Source: Paraburkholderia sp. SOS3
GTDB taxonomy: Bacteria; Pseudomonadota; Gammaproteobacteria; Burkholderiales; Burkholderiaceae
NCBI RefSeq assembly: GCF_001922345.1
Contig: NZ_CP018812.1
Span: forward strand, 1,240,001 to 1,304,000
Direction of reading: 5' to 3'
Length of the DNA: 64,000 bases
Shown: positions 54,788-63,321 of the stretch, piece after piece
Layout of the letters: every line of letters starts with the position of its first letter
Position numbering within the stretch: the first letter of the stretch is position 1
Position numbers and translations under genes: made by a program
The notes under the pieces: generated by a model
What the model saw: the letters and a program-made list of their open reading frames with translations, nothing else
Databases searched by the model: none
Told to the model about the DNA's origin: nothing

Positions 54788-55396
54788 ATGCACATCGCCA
54801 TTCTCACTTTCGAGGGCTTCAACGAACTCGATTCGCTGATTGCGCTCGGCATACTCAATCGCGTGAAGAAGCCGGCCTGGCGCGTGTCGATCGCGTGTCC
54901 GACGGCCGAGGTGCGATCGATGAACGGTGTCGTGCTAAAGGCCCAGGCGTCGCTCGAAGATGCGTCGCAGGCCGATGCGGTGATCGTCGGCAGCGGCGCG
55001 CATACACGCGAGGTGGTCGCGGATGCCGTGCTGATGTCGCGGCTGAAGCTCGACCCCGCGCGCCAGCTGTTGGGCGCGCAATGCTCGGGAACGCTCGTGC
55101 TTGCGAAGCTCGGCCTTCTGCGCGGCGTGCCCGCGTGCACGGACTTGACGACCAGGCCGTGGGTGGAGGCGGCCGGCGTTCGGATCGTGAACCAGCCGTT
55201 CATTGCGAACGCGAATGTCGCAACGGCCGGCGGTTGTCTTGCATCGCAGTATCTGGCCGCATGGGTCATCGCACGTCTCGAAGGGCTAGAAGCGGCGCGC
55301 AGTGCGATCCACTACGTGGCGCCCGTCGGCGAGAAAGACGGTTACGTCGAGCGCGCGATGCGAAATATCATGCCGTTTCTCGAAGGTGCGCGCTGA
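54788..55396 (+). CDS. DJ-1/PfpI family protein
   Basis: A 202-residue protein starting at ATG 54788 behind AAAGGAG. It has the class I amidotransferase-like fold: MHIAILTFEGFNELDSLIALGIL, VIVGSGAHTREVV and the nucleophile elbow QLLGAQCSGTLVLAKLGLL with the reactive Cys (about residue 101). The family includes glyoxalase III, isonitrile hydratase and protease-like members. The divergent MocR gene suggests control by an amino-compound signal. The reaction is not predictable. Confidence 0.9.
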   Translation: MHIAILTFEGFNELDSLIALGILNRVKKPAWRVSIACPTAEVRSMNGVVLKAQASLEDASQADAVIVGSGAHTREVVADAVLMSRLKLDPARQLLGAQCSGTLVLAKLGLLRGVPACTDLTTRPWVEAAGVRIVNQPFIANANVATAGGCLASQYLAAWVIARLEGLEAARSAIHYVAPVGEKDGYVERAMRNIMPFLEGAR

Positions 55397-55595
55397 CTCA
55401 CCTCGTATGTGTCGGCGTCTACTCCATGCGGTCGTTACGCTGTTCAAAGCGGCTGTCGACGGGCATCGCTTATTCCGTATGGGTCGTTCGCGGCGCGGTG
55501 GTGGAAAGCAGGCCGGCTTTCGGATATCTTTTCGATGCTTCCGGCGGTAAGCGATCCTGATGTCCTAATCGGCAGCATCGTGGAGACATTCGCAT

Positions 55596-57464
55596 ATGGC
55601 TTCATTGAAAAGAAGAACGCTGATCAACGCTGCAATCGGCATAGCCACCACGGGATACATGCGCCGCCTCATGCCGCTGGCTGCGGAGCAGAAGCTCGCA
55701 TCGGTGCCGGCGCCGGCGCCCGCGCAAACGCCGCCGAGAACAATGCGCCGCGTGCGCCCCTCGGACCCCGACTGGCCGTCCGCCGGCGATTGGGCATCGT
55801 TAAAAGAAAAGGTAGGCCCACGCCTGCTCGAGATTTCGTCGCCATTCAATGCATGCCGGGCTTCACCACGCGATACCGCCTGCAAGAACGCACTCGCGCA
55901 GATCAGGAACCCGTATTTTCTCGGCGACGAACCTGCCCTGACTCAATCGTCGGGCTGGATCGACGCATGGGCTTCATCGCCGAGCGTCTACGCGGTGGCG
56001 GCCGAACAGCCGAACGACGTCGCCGAAGCGGTGAAGTTCGCGCGCGACCATCGGTTGCGGCTCGTTGTGAAAGGCGGCGGTCACAGCTACCAGGGCACGT
56101 CGAATGCGCCCGATTCGCTTCTGATCTGGACGCGGCGGATGCGCGGCATTCGCCTGTACGACGCGTTCGTGCCGCTCGATTGCGAAGCGGACATGCCGCC
56201 GCAGCCAGCGGTGACGGTGGGCGCAGGCGAGATCTGGATGCATGTGTACGAAGCGGTAACGACGCAAGGCGGCCGCTATGTTCAAGGCGGTGGCTGTGCG
56301 ACGGTCGGCGTCGCGGGCCTCGTGCAAAGCGGCGGCTTCGGGAATTTCTCGAAGAAGTTCGGCACAGCGGCGAGTTCGCTGCTTCAGGCGGAAATCGTGA
56401 CGGCGGACGGCATCGAGCGGATTGTCAACGCGCGTACCGATCCGGATCTGTTCTGGGCGATCAAGGGCGGAGGCGGAGGCAGCTTCGGCGTCGTGACGAG
56501 CCTCACGTTAAAAACGCATCCCTTGCCCGACTATGTGGGCGCCGTATCGGCGACGCTCAAGGCCGCGTCGCCTGAAGCGTTTCGCCGTTTGATCGACGGC
56601 TTTCTCGCGTTCAGTGCGGATAGTCTTCTGAACGAACATTGGGGCGAGACGGTATCGATGCGGCCCGACGGAACATTGCGCATTTCGATGCTGTTTCAAG
56701 GCCTCGATCGCGCTGAAGCTACGCGCATCTGGCAGTCGTTTTTCGATTCGGTATCGGGCGCAAGCGATAGCATCCGGATGACCGAGCCGCCGCAGATTCT
56801 CGCGACGTCTGCACGCCACTTTTGGGACCCGGCGTTCATCATGAAAAACGCGCCGAATGCGATGAAGGCGGATACACGCCCCGGTGCGCCGAAACGCAAT
56901 GTGTTCTGGGCAACCGACGTAGCGGATGCCGGCCAGTTCCTGTACGGCTATGAATCGATGTGGCTGCCGGCGGCGTTGCTCGATCCGTCGGCGCGGGCGT
57001 CGCTCACGGATGCGCTGTTTCAGGCAAGCAGCCAGTGGAACGTGACGCTGCACTTCAACAAGGGGCTAGCCGGTGCGCCGGACGAAGTGCTCGATGCGAC
57101 ACGCGATACGGCGACGAATCCCGACGTGCTGAATGCGTTCGCGCTGGCGATTATCGCGGGCGAAGGACCGGCCGCCTTTGCGGGCATGCCGGACAGCGCC
57201 GTCGATGTGTCCGTGGCCCGGCGTACGGCCACACGCATTCACGACGCCGCGCAGAGCTTGCGCGTGGTCGCGCCGCGCGCGGGCAGCTACGTCTCCGAGA
57301 GCAGCTACTTTCAGCAGGACTGGCCGCGCGCATACTGGGGCGAGCATTATCCGATGCTAAGCGAGGTGAAGCGCAAGTACGACCCCGATGGTCTGTTCTT
57401 CGTGCACCAGGGGGTGGGCTCGCAAGAATGGGATCGAGATGGCTTTGTCCGCGTGCCGACGTGA
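55596..57464 (+). CDS. FAD-binding oxidase, VAO/BBE type, predicted bicovalent flavin
   Basis: A 622-residue flavoprotein with a Tat-like N-terminus (KRRTLINAAIG), so it may be exported folded. The PCMH FAD domain contains His163 (VKGGGHSYQGTSN) and Cys234 (GGGCATVGVAGLVQSGGFG), at the positions that bind FAD covalently in gluco-oligosaccharide oxidase and berberine-bridge enzymes. The C-terminal BBE motif is YPMLSEVKRKYDPDGLFFVHQGVGS. The substrate, perhaps a sugar or a phenolic compound, is unknown. A dehalogenase-like gene follows 59 bases downstream. Confidence 0.9.
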   Translation: MASLKRRTLINAAIGIATTGYMRRLMPLAAEQKLASVPAPAPAQTPPRTMRRVRPSDPDWPSAGDWASLKEKVGPRLLEISSPFNACRASPRDTACKNALAQIRNPYFLGDEPALTQSSGWIDAWASSPSVYAVAAEQPNDVAEAVKFARDHRLRLVVKGGGHSYQGTSNAPDSLLIWTRRMRGIRLYDAFVPLDCEADMPPQPAVTVGAGEIWMHVYEAVTTQGGRYVQGGGCATVGVAGLVQSGGFGNFSKKFGTAASSLLQAEIVTADGIERIVNARTDPDLFWAIKGGGGGSFGVVTSLTLKTHPLPDYVGAVSATLKAASPEAFRRLIDGFLAFSADSLLNEHWGETVSMRPDGTLRISMLFQGLDRAEATRIWQSFFDSVSGASDSIRMTEPPQILATSARHFWDPAFIMKNAPNAMKADTRPGAPKRNVFWATDVADAGQFLYGYESMWLPAALLDPSARASLTDALFQASSQWNVTLHFNKGLAGAPDEVLDATRDTATNPDVLNAFALAIIAGEGPAAFAGMPDSAVDVSVARRTATRIHDAAQSLRVVAPRAGSYVSESSYFQQDWPRAYWGEHYPMLSEVKRKYDPDGLFFVHQGVGSQEWDRDGFVRVPT

Positions 57465-57523
57465 GCACGGTGGCTGCCTCTGCTATAAAACGGGAACAGC
57501 GACTCGACCCTCGGGAACACACG

Positions 57524-58246
57524 ATGAAAGATGTGAAAGCTTTTGTATTCGATGTTTTCGGCACGCTCGTAGACTGGCGAGGCGGCGTGGCGCGCGAAGC
57601 GGCGCCGTTCCTGCAACGCCATGGCCGCGGTGCACACGAAGCCGAGGCCTTTGCCGATGCATGGCGCGCGCTTTACCAGCCTGCGATGGAGAAAATCCGT
57701 CAGGGCGCGCGCCCGTTCGTGAGGCTCGATGTACTGCACCGGGAGAATCTCGAGCAGGTGCTGCCTGAATTCGGTATCGAGAGCCGGCAGGTGCCGCCGT
57801 CGGAACTCGACGAATTGAACCTTGCGTGGCATCGGCTCGATCCATGGCCCGATACGCTCGAGGGTCTCACGCGCCTCAAATCGCGCTACATCATCGCGCC
57901 GCTTTCAAACGGCAATATCCGGCTAATGGTCGATATGGCGAAACGCGGCGGCTTGCCGTGGGACGCCATTCTCGGCGCGGAGGTCGCGCAGGCCTATAAG
58001 CCGTCACCCGAAGCTTATCTGCGGACCGCGGAGGTGCTCGCGTTGCCGCCCGAGAGTATCTGCATGACAGCGGCGCACAACAGCGATCTCGCCGCCGCGC
58101 AGAAGTGCGGCCTGAAGACCGCGTTCATTGCGCGGCCCCATGAGCATGGCGCTTCGCAAACAACCGATCTGAAACCCGAAGGGAACTGGGATTGGGTCGC
58201 GCGCGACCTCGTCGACCTGGCGAGGCAAGCTGGCCTGAACGGGTAA
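57524..58246 (+). CDS. Haloacid dehalogenase type II
   Basis: A 240-residue HAD-superfamily protein starting at ATG 57524. Motif I is AFVFDVFGTLVDWRGGV (nucleophile Asp10), motif II SNGNIRLM (Ser) and motif III GAEVAQAYKPSPEAYLRTAE with Lys. The region WHRLDPWPDTLEGLTRLKSRYIIAPLSNGN matches L-2-haloacid dehalogenases. It replaces the halogen with water in the cytoplasm. Neighbouring genes give no substrate hint; many relatives lack proven dehalogenase activity. Confidence 0.85.
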   Translation: MKDVKAFVFDVFGTLVDWRGGVAREAAPFLQRHGRGAHEAEAFADAWRALYQPAMEKIRQGARPFVRLDVLHRENLEQVLPEFGIESRQVPPSELDELNLAWHRLDPWPDTLEGLTRLKSRYIIAPLSNGNIRLMVDMAKRGGLPWDAILGAEVAQAYKPSPEAYLRTAEVLALPPESICMTAAHNSDLAAAQKCGLKTAFIARPHEHGASQTTDLKPEGNWDWVARDLVDLARQAGLNG

Positions 58247-58289
58247 CCGACCACGCGTTAAGCGTTAAGGGCGATCGTCGTCGTTCAGC

Positions 58290-58718
58290 TCATTCCTGAC
58301 ACTGCACATCCTTCTTGCGCACCGCGATGATGACCGGATAGGTGCCGTGTTCGAGTTCGACGCGCGCGACGACGGACACCAATGTGCTGTCGACGTTCTC
58401 GTAGATGCTGACTTTTTCATGGCTCAGGCTCGTCACGCCCGTGCACGCGGACGCGCGGCCTTCGTCGGATACCTGGCAGTTGATGTCGTTGTCCTTCAGG
58501 TAGCGGAACTGGTCGAGCCGCGGCGTCGCGAGGTATTCGCGAAGGCTCGGCACCGATCCGCCGACGCCCGATACATATCCGATGTCGCACGGCAGGGCGG
58601 ACGTATCGTTGCCGCTTGATGCCTGGCCCGATGCCTGGCCTGCCGGAGTCTGGGCAATTGCAGCGCTGCTAGCGGCTGCGACGAGTGCGGCGAGTGTCGT
58701 TGCGAGAAAGTATTTCAT
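58290..58718 (-). CDS. Small secreted protein
   Basis: A 142-residue protein starting at ATG 58718 with a Sec signal peptide MKYFLATTLAALVAAASSAAIAQ (cut near AIAQ). The mature protein begins with a Gly/Ser/Gln-rich stretch, then a domain with Cys residues (LPCDIGYVSG, INCQVSDEGRASACTGVTSL, KDVQCQE). This suggests disulfides in the periplasm. I do not recognise the family. It is convergent with the dehalogenase gene. Confidence 0.75.
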   Translation of the reverse strand: MKYFLATTLAALVAAASSAAIAQTPAGQASGQASSGNDTSALPCDIGYVSGVGGSVPSLREYLATPRLDQFRYLKDNDINCQVSDEGRASACTGVTSLSHEKVSIYENVDSTLVSVVARVELEHGTYPVIIAVRKKDVQCQE

Positions 58719-59027
58719 GGCGCCATGACGGTTTGTCGGATCAAAACGCCTGATTGTAGTGGCAATCAGGACCGATAGCTTGCGCGCGCGCATTGCAGCC
58801 CGCGCGCGGCGGACCGAAGGTCCGCTCTGTTGTAAGCGGTGTGCGGAGTTTTGCCGATGTATTTTTGCCGTCCCGATGTTTTTTGTTGCCCATCTCCTGG
58901 CGGATCGGTGCACGGCTACATAGACTTCGCACATGCGCATCGAGCGACCGGCGCTCGAGCGTACAAAAAGGCTTCTACATCGTGTAACTACATCGAGCAA
59001 ACCCATCGAGCAACGACAGACACTGCC

Positions 59028-60203
59028 ATGGTTTGGATCCGTCCGCCCGCGTTCGGCAATCCGGCGGCTCCGCTAGAGACGCTGCTGTATACGATCCAGA
59101 TGGCCGCAACCCATCCGGACCTGTGGCGCAATGTGCTCGATACGTTGAATCACCATATTGGCGGCTTTTGCAGCGTGCTCGCGAAGTACGACTTCCAGGC
59201 TGCACGCGGCAAGCTGCTGACCCAGGCGCCCGCGAACATCGACGTGCGGTCGAGCTACGAGGAGATGTCCCCGACCAATCCGTATTTTCTCGCGCGCGGC
59301 GGCTATACGCCCGGTGCCGTGCTGGTCGGCTCGGAGACGATCAGCGACAGCGATCTGATCCGCACCGACTATTACCGCAAACTGTTGCGTCCGCATCGCC
59401 TGTTCAGGAGACTGACCGGCGTGCTGTCGGTTCGCGAAAGCGACGTGACGCTCGTCTCGATCCACCGCACACGCGAGCAGCCCGACTTCGACGAACGCGA
59501 GCAGCAGGCACTCGCGAAAATCCTGCCGTATCTTGCGCTCGGGCTTGAAACGCAGGATGGATTCTTCACGTTCCGGGCGCAGCTCGAGGCGTTGTCGCTG
59601 ACCGTGCGGCAGGCGCTGCCGCCCCTGATGATTGTCGACGGCGACCTCAACATCGTGTTCGAGAATTCGGAAACCGATACATTACTCGGCATCGACCTGC
59701 TGCAACGCACGAAAGAGGGGCGGCTCGCTGCGGTCGATTCGTTTTGCGACCGCGCGCTGCGGGACGCAATCGGCCAATGCTGCACACTCGGCACGAATGG
59801 CGATTACAACGCGCATCCGCTCACGCTGATGCCGGCACACAGAAGCGTTGCCAAATTGAGGCTCTGCTACATCGGCAAAGGCCTCAGCACCCAGACGTTG
59901 CGCAAGACGGCGCTTGTCTGTGTGATGCGCGTCGATGCGCAAGGCGAGGCGCGCGAGCGCTTCTTGCACTTCTCGCGCGAGTTCAATCTGACCCCGGCGC
60001 AGGCGCGCGTCGGCGAGCTCGTGATCGGCGGCATGCGGCCTTCGATCGTCGCACGCACGCTGAGCGTTTCCGAGAACACCGTCAAGACTCATCTCAAACA
60101 GATCTTCAAGAAGACGGGCGTGCACAGCCAGCTCGATCTGTTTCGTCTCTATCGAATTCCGGCTGCTGCGGACGAACCATCCGCGCATCACCCATCGAGG
60201 TGA
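59028..60203 (+). CDS. LuxR-type regulator of the fmd operon
   Basis: A 391-residue regulator with a C-terminal LuxR helix-turn-helix (FNLTPAQARVGELVIGGMRPSIVARTLSVSENTVKTHLKQIFKKTG, about residues 320-370). The N-terminal part resembles PAS/GAF-type sensory domains and has no response-regulator receiver. It lies 114 bases upstream of fmdA in the same direction, with a palindrome between, so it probably regulates formamide use. The 58719-59027 stretch upstream holds no other gene. Confidence 0.9.
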   Translation: MVWIRPPAFGNPAAPLETLLYTIQMAATHPDLWRNVLDTLNHHIGGFCSVLAKYDFQAARGKLLTQAPANIDVRSSYEEMSPTNPYFLARGGYTPGAVLVGSETISDSDLIRTDYYRKLLRPHRLFRRLTGVLSVRESDVTLVSIHRTREQPDFDEREQQALAKILPYLALGLETQDGFFTFRAQLEALSLTVRQALPPLMIVDGDLNIVFENSETDTLLGIDLLQRTKEGRLAAVDSFCDRALRDAIGQCCTLGTNGDYNAHPLTLMPAHRSVAKLRLCYIGKGLSTQTLRKTALVCVMRVDAQGEARERFLHFSREFNLTPAQARVGELVIGGMRPSIVARTLSVSENTVKTHLKQIFKKTGVHSQLDLFRLYRIPAAADEPSAHHPSR

Positions 60204-60209
60204 TGCGCA

Positions 60210-60229
60210 AATCACCTACCCTGGTGATT
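60210..60229 (+). promoter_or_regulatory. Palindromic operator between luxR-type gene and fmdA
   Basis: AATCACC (60210-60216) and GGTGATT (60223-60229) are perfect inverted arms around a 6-base spacer. It sits 88 bases before the fmdA start and 6 bases after the regulator stop, a suitable place for the LuxR-type protein to bind. Confidence 0.55.
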
Positions 60230-60317
60230 CGGTTTGACGGGCGCGCATCTACGCTGCTGGAAGCGACGATTCGATCTGCATGAGCGATTGGATCGTATTT
60301 GTGCGAGGAGACGGATC

Positions 60318-61544
60318 ATGGCAGATACGGCATTTCGCGTCGAATTCGACAAGGCCCCTGAAGATCAGGTGACGAAGACTCATAACCGATGGCATCCGGA
60401 TATACCGATGGTGGAGTGGTTCAAACCGGGTGACGAGTTTCGCGTCGAGTGTTATGACTGGACTGGAGGACAGATCAACAACGACGACAGCGCGAACGAT
60501 GTACGCGATGTGGACCTGACACGCGTGCACTATCTAAGCGGTCCATTCGGTGTGCAAGGAGCCGAGCCCGGCGACCTGCTCGTCGTCGACCTGCTCGATG
60601 TGGGCGCACTGCCGGCATCGGCGTGGGGCTTTACCGGCATCTTTGCGAAGACGAACGGCGGCGGATTCCTCGTCGAACACTTCCCGGAGGCACGCAAGGC
60701 CTGCTGGGATTTCCACGGCATCTACACGACGTCGCGGCATGTGCCGAACGTGCAATGGGCGGGCATTATCCACCCAGGCCTGATCGGCTGTCTGCCTGAT
60801 CGCGCATTGCTCGAAAAGGCTAACAAGCGCGAGGCCGCGTTGTTCGCGACGAATCCCGAACGTGTGCCGCCACTGCTTGCGCCGCCGTATGCCGACACGG
60901 CACTGATGGGGCAGATGAATGGGGCGGAAGGGAAAGCGGCTGCAGCGGAAGCGTGGCGCACCGTGCCGCCGCGCGAACACGGCGGCAATTGCGACATCAA
61001 GAACCTGTCGCGCGGCTCGCGCGTGTATTTCCCGGTCTACGTGAAAGGCGGCGGCCTTTCGATGGGCGATATTCACTGGTCGCAAGGCGACGGCGAGATC
61101 ACGTTCTGCGGCGCCATCGAAATGGCGGGCTTCCTCGATATACGCGTCGACGTGATCAAGGATGGCATCAACAAGTATGGCGTGACGAATCCGATTTTCC
61201 GGCCGAGCCCGATCGAGCCTCATTTCGACGAATACCTCGTGTTCGAAGGCATATCCGTCGACGAACACACGGGCGAGCAGCTATACCTCGACGCGCATGT
61301 CGCCTATCGCCGCGCGTGCCTGAACGCGATCGAATATCTGAAGAAGTTCGGCTATACGGGCGAGCAGGCATACATCATTCTCGGCACCGCGCCGGTCGAA
61401 GGACGCATCAGCGGCATCGTCGATATTCCGAACGCTTGCTGCACGCTTGCGATTCCGACTGCGATCTTCGATTTCGACATACGGCCGGATGCGAAAGGGC
61501 CAGGCAAGAAGGTCAATGCGGCCAAAGTTGCAACGACGAGCTAA
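60318..61544 (+). CDS. fmdA: Formamidase (acetamidase/formamidase family)
   Basis: A 408-residue enzyme starting at ATG 60318 behind AGGAG, typical length for FmdA (407 in Methylophilus). Motifs include THNRWHPDIPMVEWFKPGDEFRVECYDWTGGQI at the N-terminus, HGGNCDIKNLSRGSRVYFPVYVKGGGLSMGDIHWSQGDGEITFCGAIEM in the core and YLDAHVAYRRACLNAIEYLKKFGYTGEQAYIIL. It hydrolyses formamide to formate and ammonia, using a metal-binding fold unrelated to the nitrilase-type enzyme at 5064-6074. An amide channel and FmdB follow. Confidence 0.95.
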   Translation: MADTAFRVEFDKAPEDQVTKTHNRWHPDIPMVEWFKPGDEFRVECYDWTGGQINNDDSANDVRDVDLTRVHYLSGPFGVQGAEPGDLLVVDLLDVGALPASAWGFTGIFAKTNGGGFLVEHFPEARKACWDFHGIYTTSRHVPNVQWAGIIHPGLIGCLPDRALLEKANKREAALFATNPERVPPLLAPPYADTALMGQMNGAEGKAAAAEAWRTVPPREHGGNCDIKNLSRGSRVYFPVYVKGGGLSMGDIHWSQGDGEITFCGAIEMAGFLDIRVDVIKDGINKYGVTNPIFRPSPIEPHFDEYLVFEGISVDEHTGEQLYLDAHVAYRRACLNAIEYLKKFGYTGEQAYIILGTAPVEGRISGIVDIPNACCTLAIPTAIFDFDIRPDAKGPGKKVNAAKVATTS

Positions 61545-61571
61545 ACGAAAACCTGTCGCGGGAGGTGCGCC

Positions 61572-62090
61572 ATGCTGCTCGGTCTATCGCTGCTGTACGT
61601 GGGAGCCGTGCTGTTCTTGAACGGGCTGTGGCTGCTTGGCCGCATCGGCGACAAGGAGATCTGGATTATCAACGTGTTTTCGGGCGGACTGACGCTTCTC
61701 GTGGCGCTGCGACTCGCTTTCGCCGCCGATGCCGATGCGGCATCGATCCGGGCGGCAGCGCTCACGCTGCTCTTTACGTTCACGTATTTCTGGGTTGCGA
61801 TCAATCGCAACAATGCGCAGGCCGACGGCCGCGGACTCGGCTGGTTCAGCCTGTTCGTCGCGCTTACGGCAATACCGGTCGCCATCGACACGCTTATCGG
61901 CTCGCATAGCTTCTGGGGCGTCTGGTTCGGCCTGTGCTGGGCCGCATGGGCGATTCTGTGGTTTCTGTTTTTCGTGCTGCTCGCGCTGCAAAAGCCGATC
62001 GGTAAAATGACAGGATGGCTAACTGTTATCGAAGGGATTTTCACCGGCTGGATACCGGGCTATTTGCTGCTTTCGGGAGCGCTCAAGTAG
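61572..62090 (+). CDS. AmiS/UreI family amide channel
   Basis: A 172-residue membrane protein with six predicted helices and the start MLLGLSLLYVGAVLFLNGLWLLG typical of AmiS/UreI. The LTVIEGIFTGWIPGYLLLSG C-terminus matches the UreI/AmiS signature. These channels pass urea or short-chain amides across the inner membrane. It lies 27 bases after fmdA and before fmdB, so it should supply formamide to the enzyme. Confidence 0.92.
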   Translation: MLLGLSLLYVGAVLFLNGLWLLGRIGDKEIWIINVFSGGLTLLVALRLAFAADADAASIRAAALTLLFTFTYFWVAINRNNAQADGRGLGWFSLFVALTAIPVAIDTLIGSHSFWGVWFGLCWAAWAILWFLFFVLLALQKPIGKMTGWLTVIEGIFTGWIPGYLLLSGALK

Positions 62091-62127
62091 CGTCTGACGC
62101 GACGAATCTTGCGGGATAGATACGACC

Positions 62128-62484
62128 ATGCCCATCTACGATTACCACTGCTCCGAGTGCGGACCGTTCCGCATGATGCGTCCCATGGCGCAGTCCGGCG
62201 CGCCGACGGTGTGCCCTGCATGCGGCCGCGTGTCGAACAGAACGATCACGGCGCCGTTCCTCGCCGATATGGCGCCGCATAACCGCATTGCGAGCCAGCG
62301 CAACGAGAAGAGTGCGCATGCGCCGCGTGTGATGTCGCGCAGCGAATTCGATCTGCACGACAGCGATCCGTATGGCAGCCATAGCCACCTGCACAGCCAT
62401 GTCGAACATGCGCCCGGCGCGAAGACTTTGCCTGGCGAAGGCTCATGGGTTCGGTCGCGTCATCGCAGCATGGTCGGGCATTGA
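62128..62484 (+). CDS. fmdB: FmdB-like zinc-ribbon protein
   Basis: A 118-residue protein with an N-terminal zinc ribbon: Cys8, Cys11, Cys29 and Cys32 in MPIYDYHCSECG and CPACGR. The rest is His- and Ser-rich (DLHDSDPYGSHSHLHSHVEH), which might bind metal. FmdB proteins accompany formamidase genes and may regulate them. It is the last gene of the fmd operon. The His-rich tail is longer than in many FmdB proteins. Confidence 0.88.
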   Translation: MPIYDYHCSECGPFRMMRPMAQSGAPTVCPACGRVSNRTITAPFLADMAPHNRIASQRNEKSAHAPRVMSRSEFDLHDSDPYGSHSHLHSHVEHAPGAKTLPGEGSWVRSRHRSMVGH

Positions 62485-62524
62485 TGCGCACCGCGTCACG
62501 GCGTTTTCACGATCGGCAACGATC

Positions 62525-62665
62525 TCAGCGTGACAGGCTGATGGCGGAAATGCCGCCGTGTGGCGCGTTCATGCTGTCGTTGCCGGCGTTGTGAGCTTTT
62601 TTGCAAGCGCCGACGCCGAACGCGAGCACTGCAGTTGCAATGGCTACGTAAGCGAAACGTTTCAT
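62525..62665 (-). CDS. Entericidin-like mini-lipoprotein (46 residues)
   Basis: ATG 62665 follows GAGGAG and opens a 46-codon frame ending TGA at 62525. It reads MKRFAYVAIATAVLAFGVGAC, a lipoprotein signal with lipobox GVGAC (Cys21), then KKAHNAGNDSMNAPHGG. The size and lipid anchor resemble entericidin-like proteins, whose role is envelope related. It is convergent with fmdB. Function unknown. Confidence 0.7.
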   Translation of the reverse strand: MKRFAYVAIATAVLAFGVGACKKAHNAGNDSMNAPHGGISAISLSR

Positions 62666-62874
62666 CACTGCTCCTCGCGAGGTGCGGGTTGAGCGCATAT
62701 GCGCGCGATCGACTGGGGCAAAATCGCCCCCATCCTATGATTTCGCAGCAGACGCTGTGCCCGCCTGAGGCGCGAATTTCGATCGCCATTCATACCGCTG
62801 ATGGCATTTCGAAGGGCTCGGGCATGGGGTGTGCGTACGCATTGTCATCTCCACCCCTCGAGACATGCCGATCC

Positions 62875-63321
62875 ATGAGTACGATCACACCCACTTACCG
62901 TTCGAGGTTCGCCACGGCGCTCTTCGATCTACTGAACCCCATTCCGTATGGCCTCTTTGTCGGCGCACTGATATTCGACGTCACCTATGCGACCACCCGC
63001 AATGTGTTCTGGGGCAAAGGCGCCGCGTGGCTCGTCACGGTCGCTTTGTTCTTCGCGATCATTCCGCGCCTCATCAATCTTTGTCATGTGTGGTTCGCGC
63101 CGTCCCGCTTTCCGGCTACCGGCATCGAGAAGCTCGACTTCTGGTTGAACCTGCTCGGCATTATCGCGGCTATCGTCAATGCCTTCGTGCATAGCCGCGA
63201 TGCGTACGCAATGGTTCCGCTCAATGTGATTCTGTCGATCGTCACAGTCGCATTGCTAAGCATTGGGCACATTGCAATCGCAGTCGATAAAGCGGGTTTC
63301 AAGGAGGTGGTGCATGAATAA
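62875..63321 (+). CDS. DUF2231 membrane protein
   Basis: A 148-residue membrane protein starting at ATG 62875 with four predicted helices. The stretch LNPIPYGLFVGALIFDVTYATTRN carries the DUF2231 signature. Such proteins commonly precede PQQ-dependent sorbosone dehydrogenase genes and are thought to be part of their electron-transfer or anchoring system. The next gene overlaps its stop by 8 bases, supporting that pairing. Confidence 0.85.
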   Translation: MSTITPTYRSRFATALFDLLNPIPYGLFVGALIFDVTYATTRNVFWGKGAAWLVTVALFFAIIPRLINLCHVWFAPSRFPATGIEKLDFWLNLLGIIAAIVNAFVHSRDAYAMVPLNVILSIVTVALLSIGHIAIAVDKAGFKEVVHE

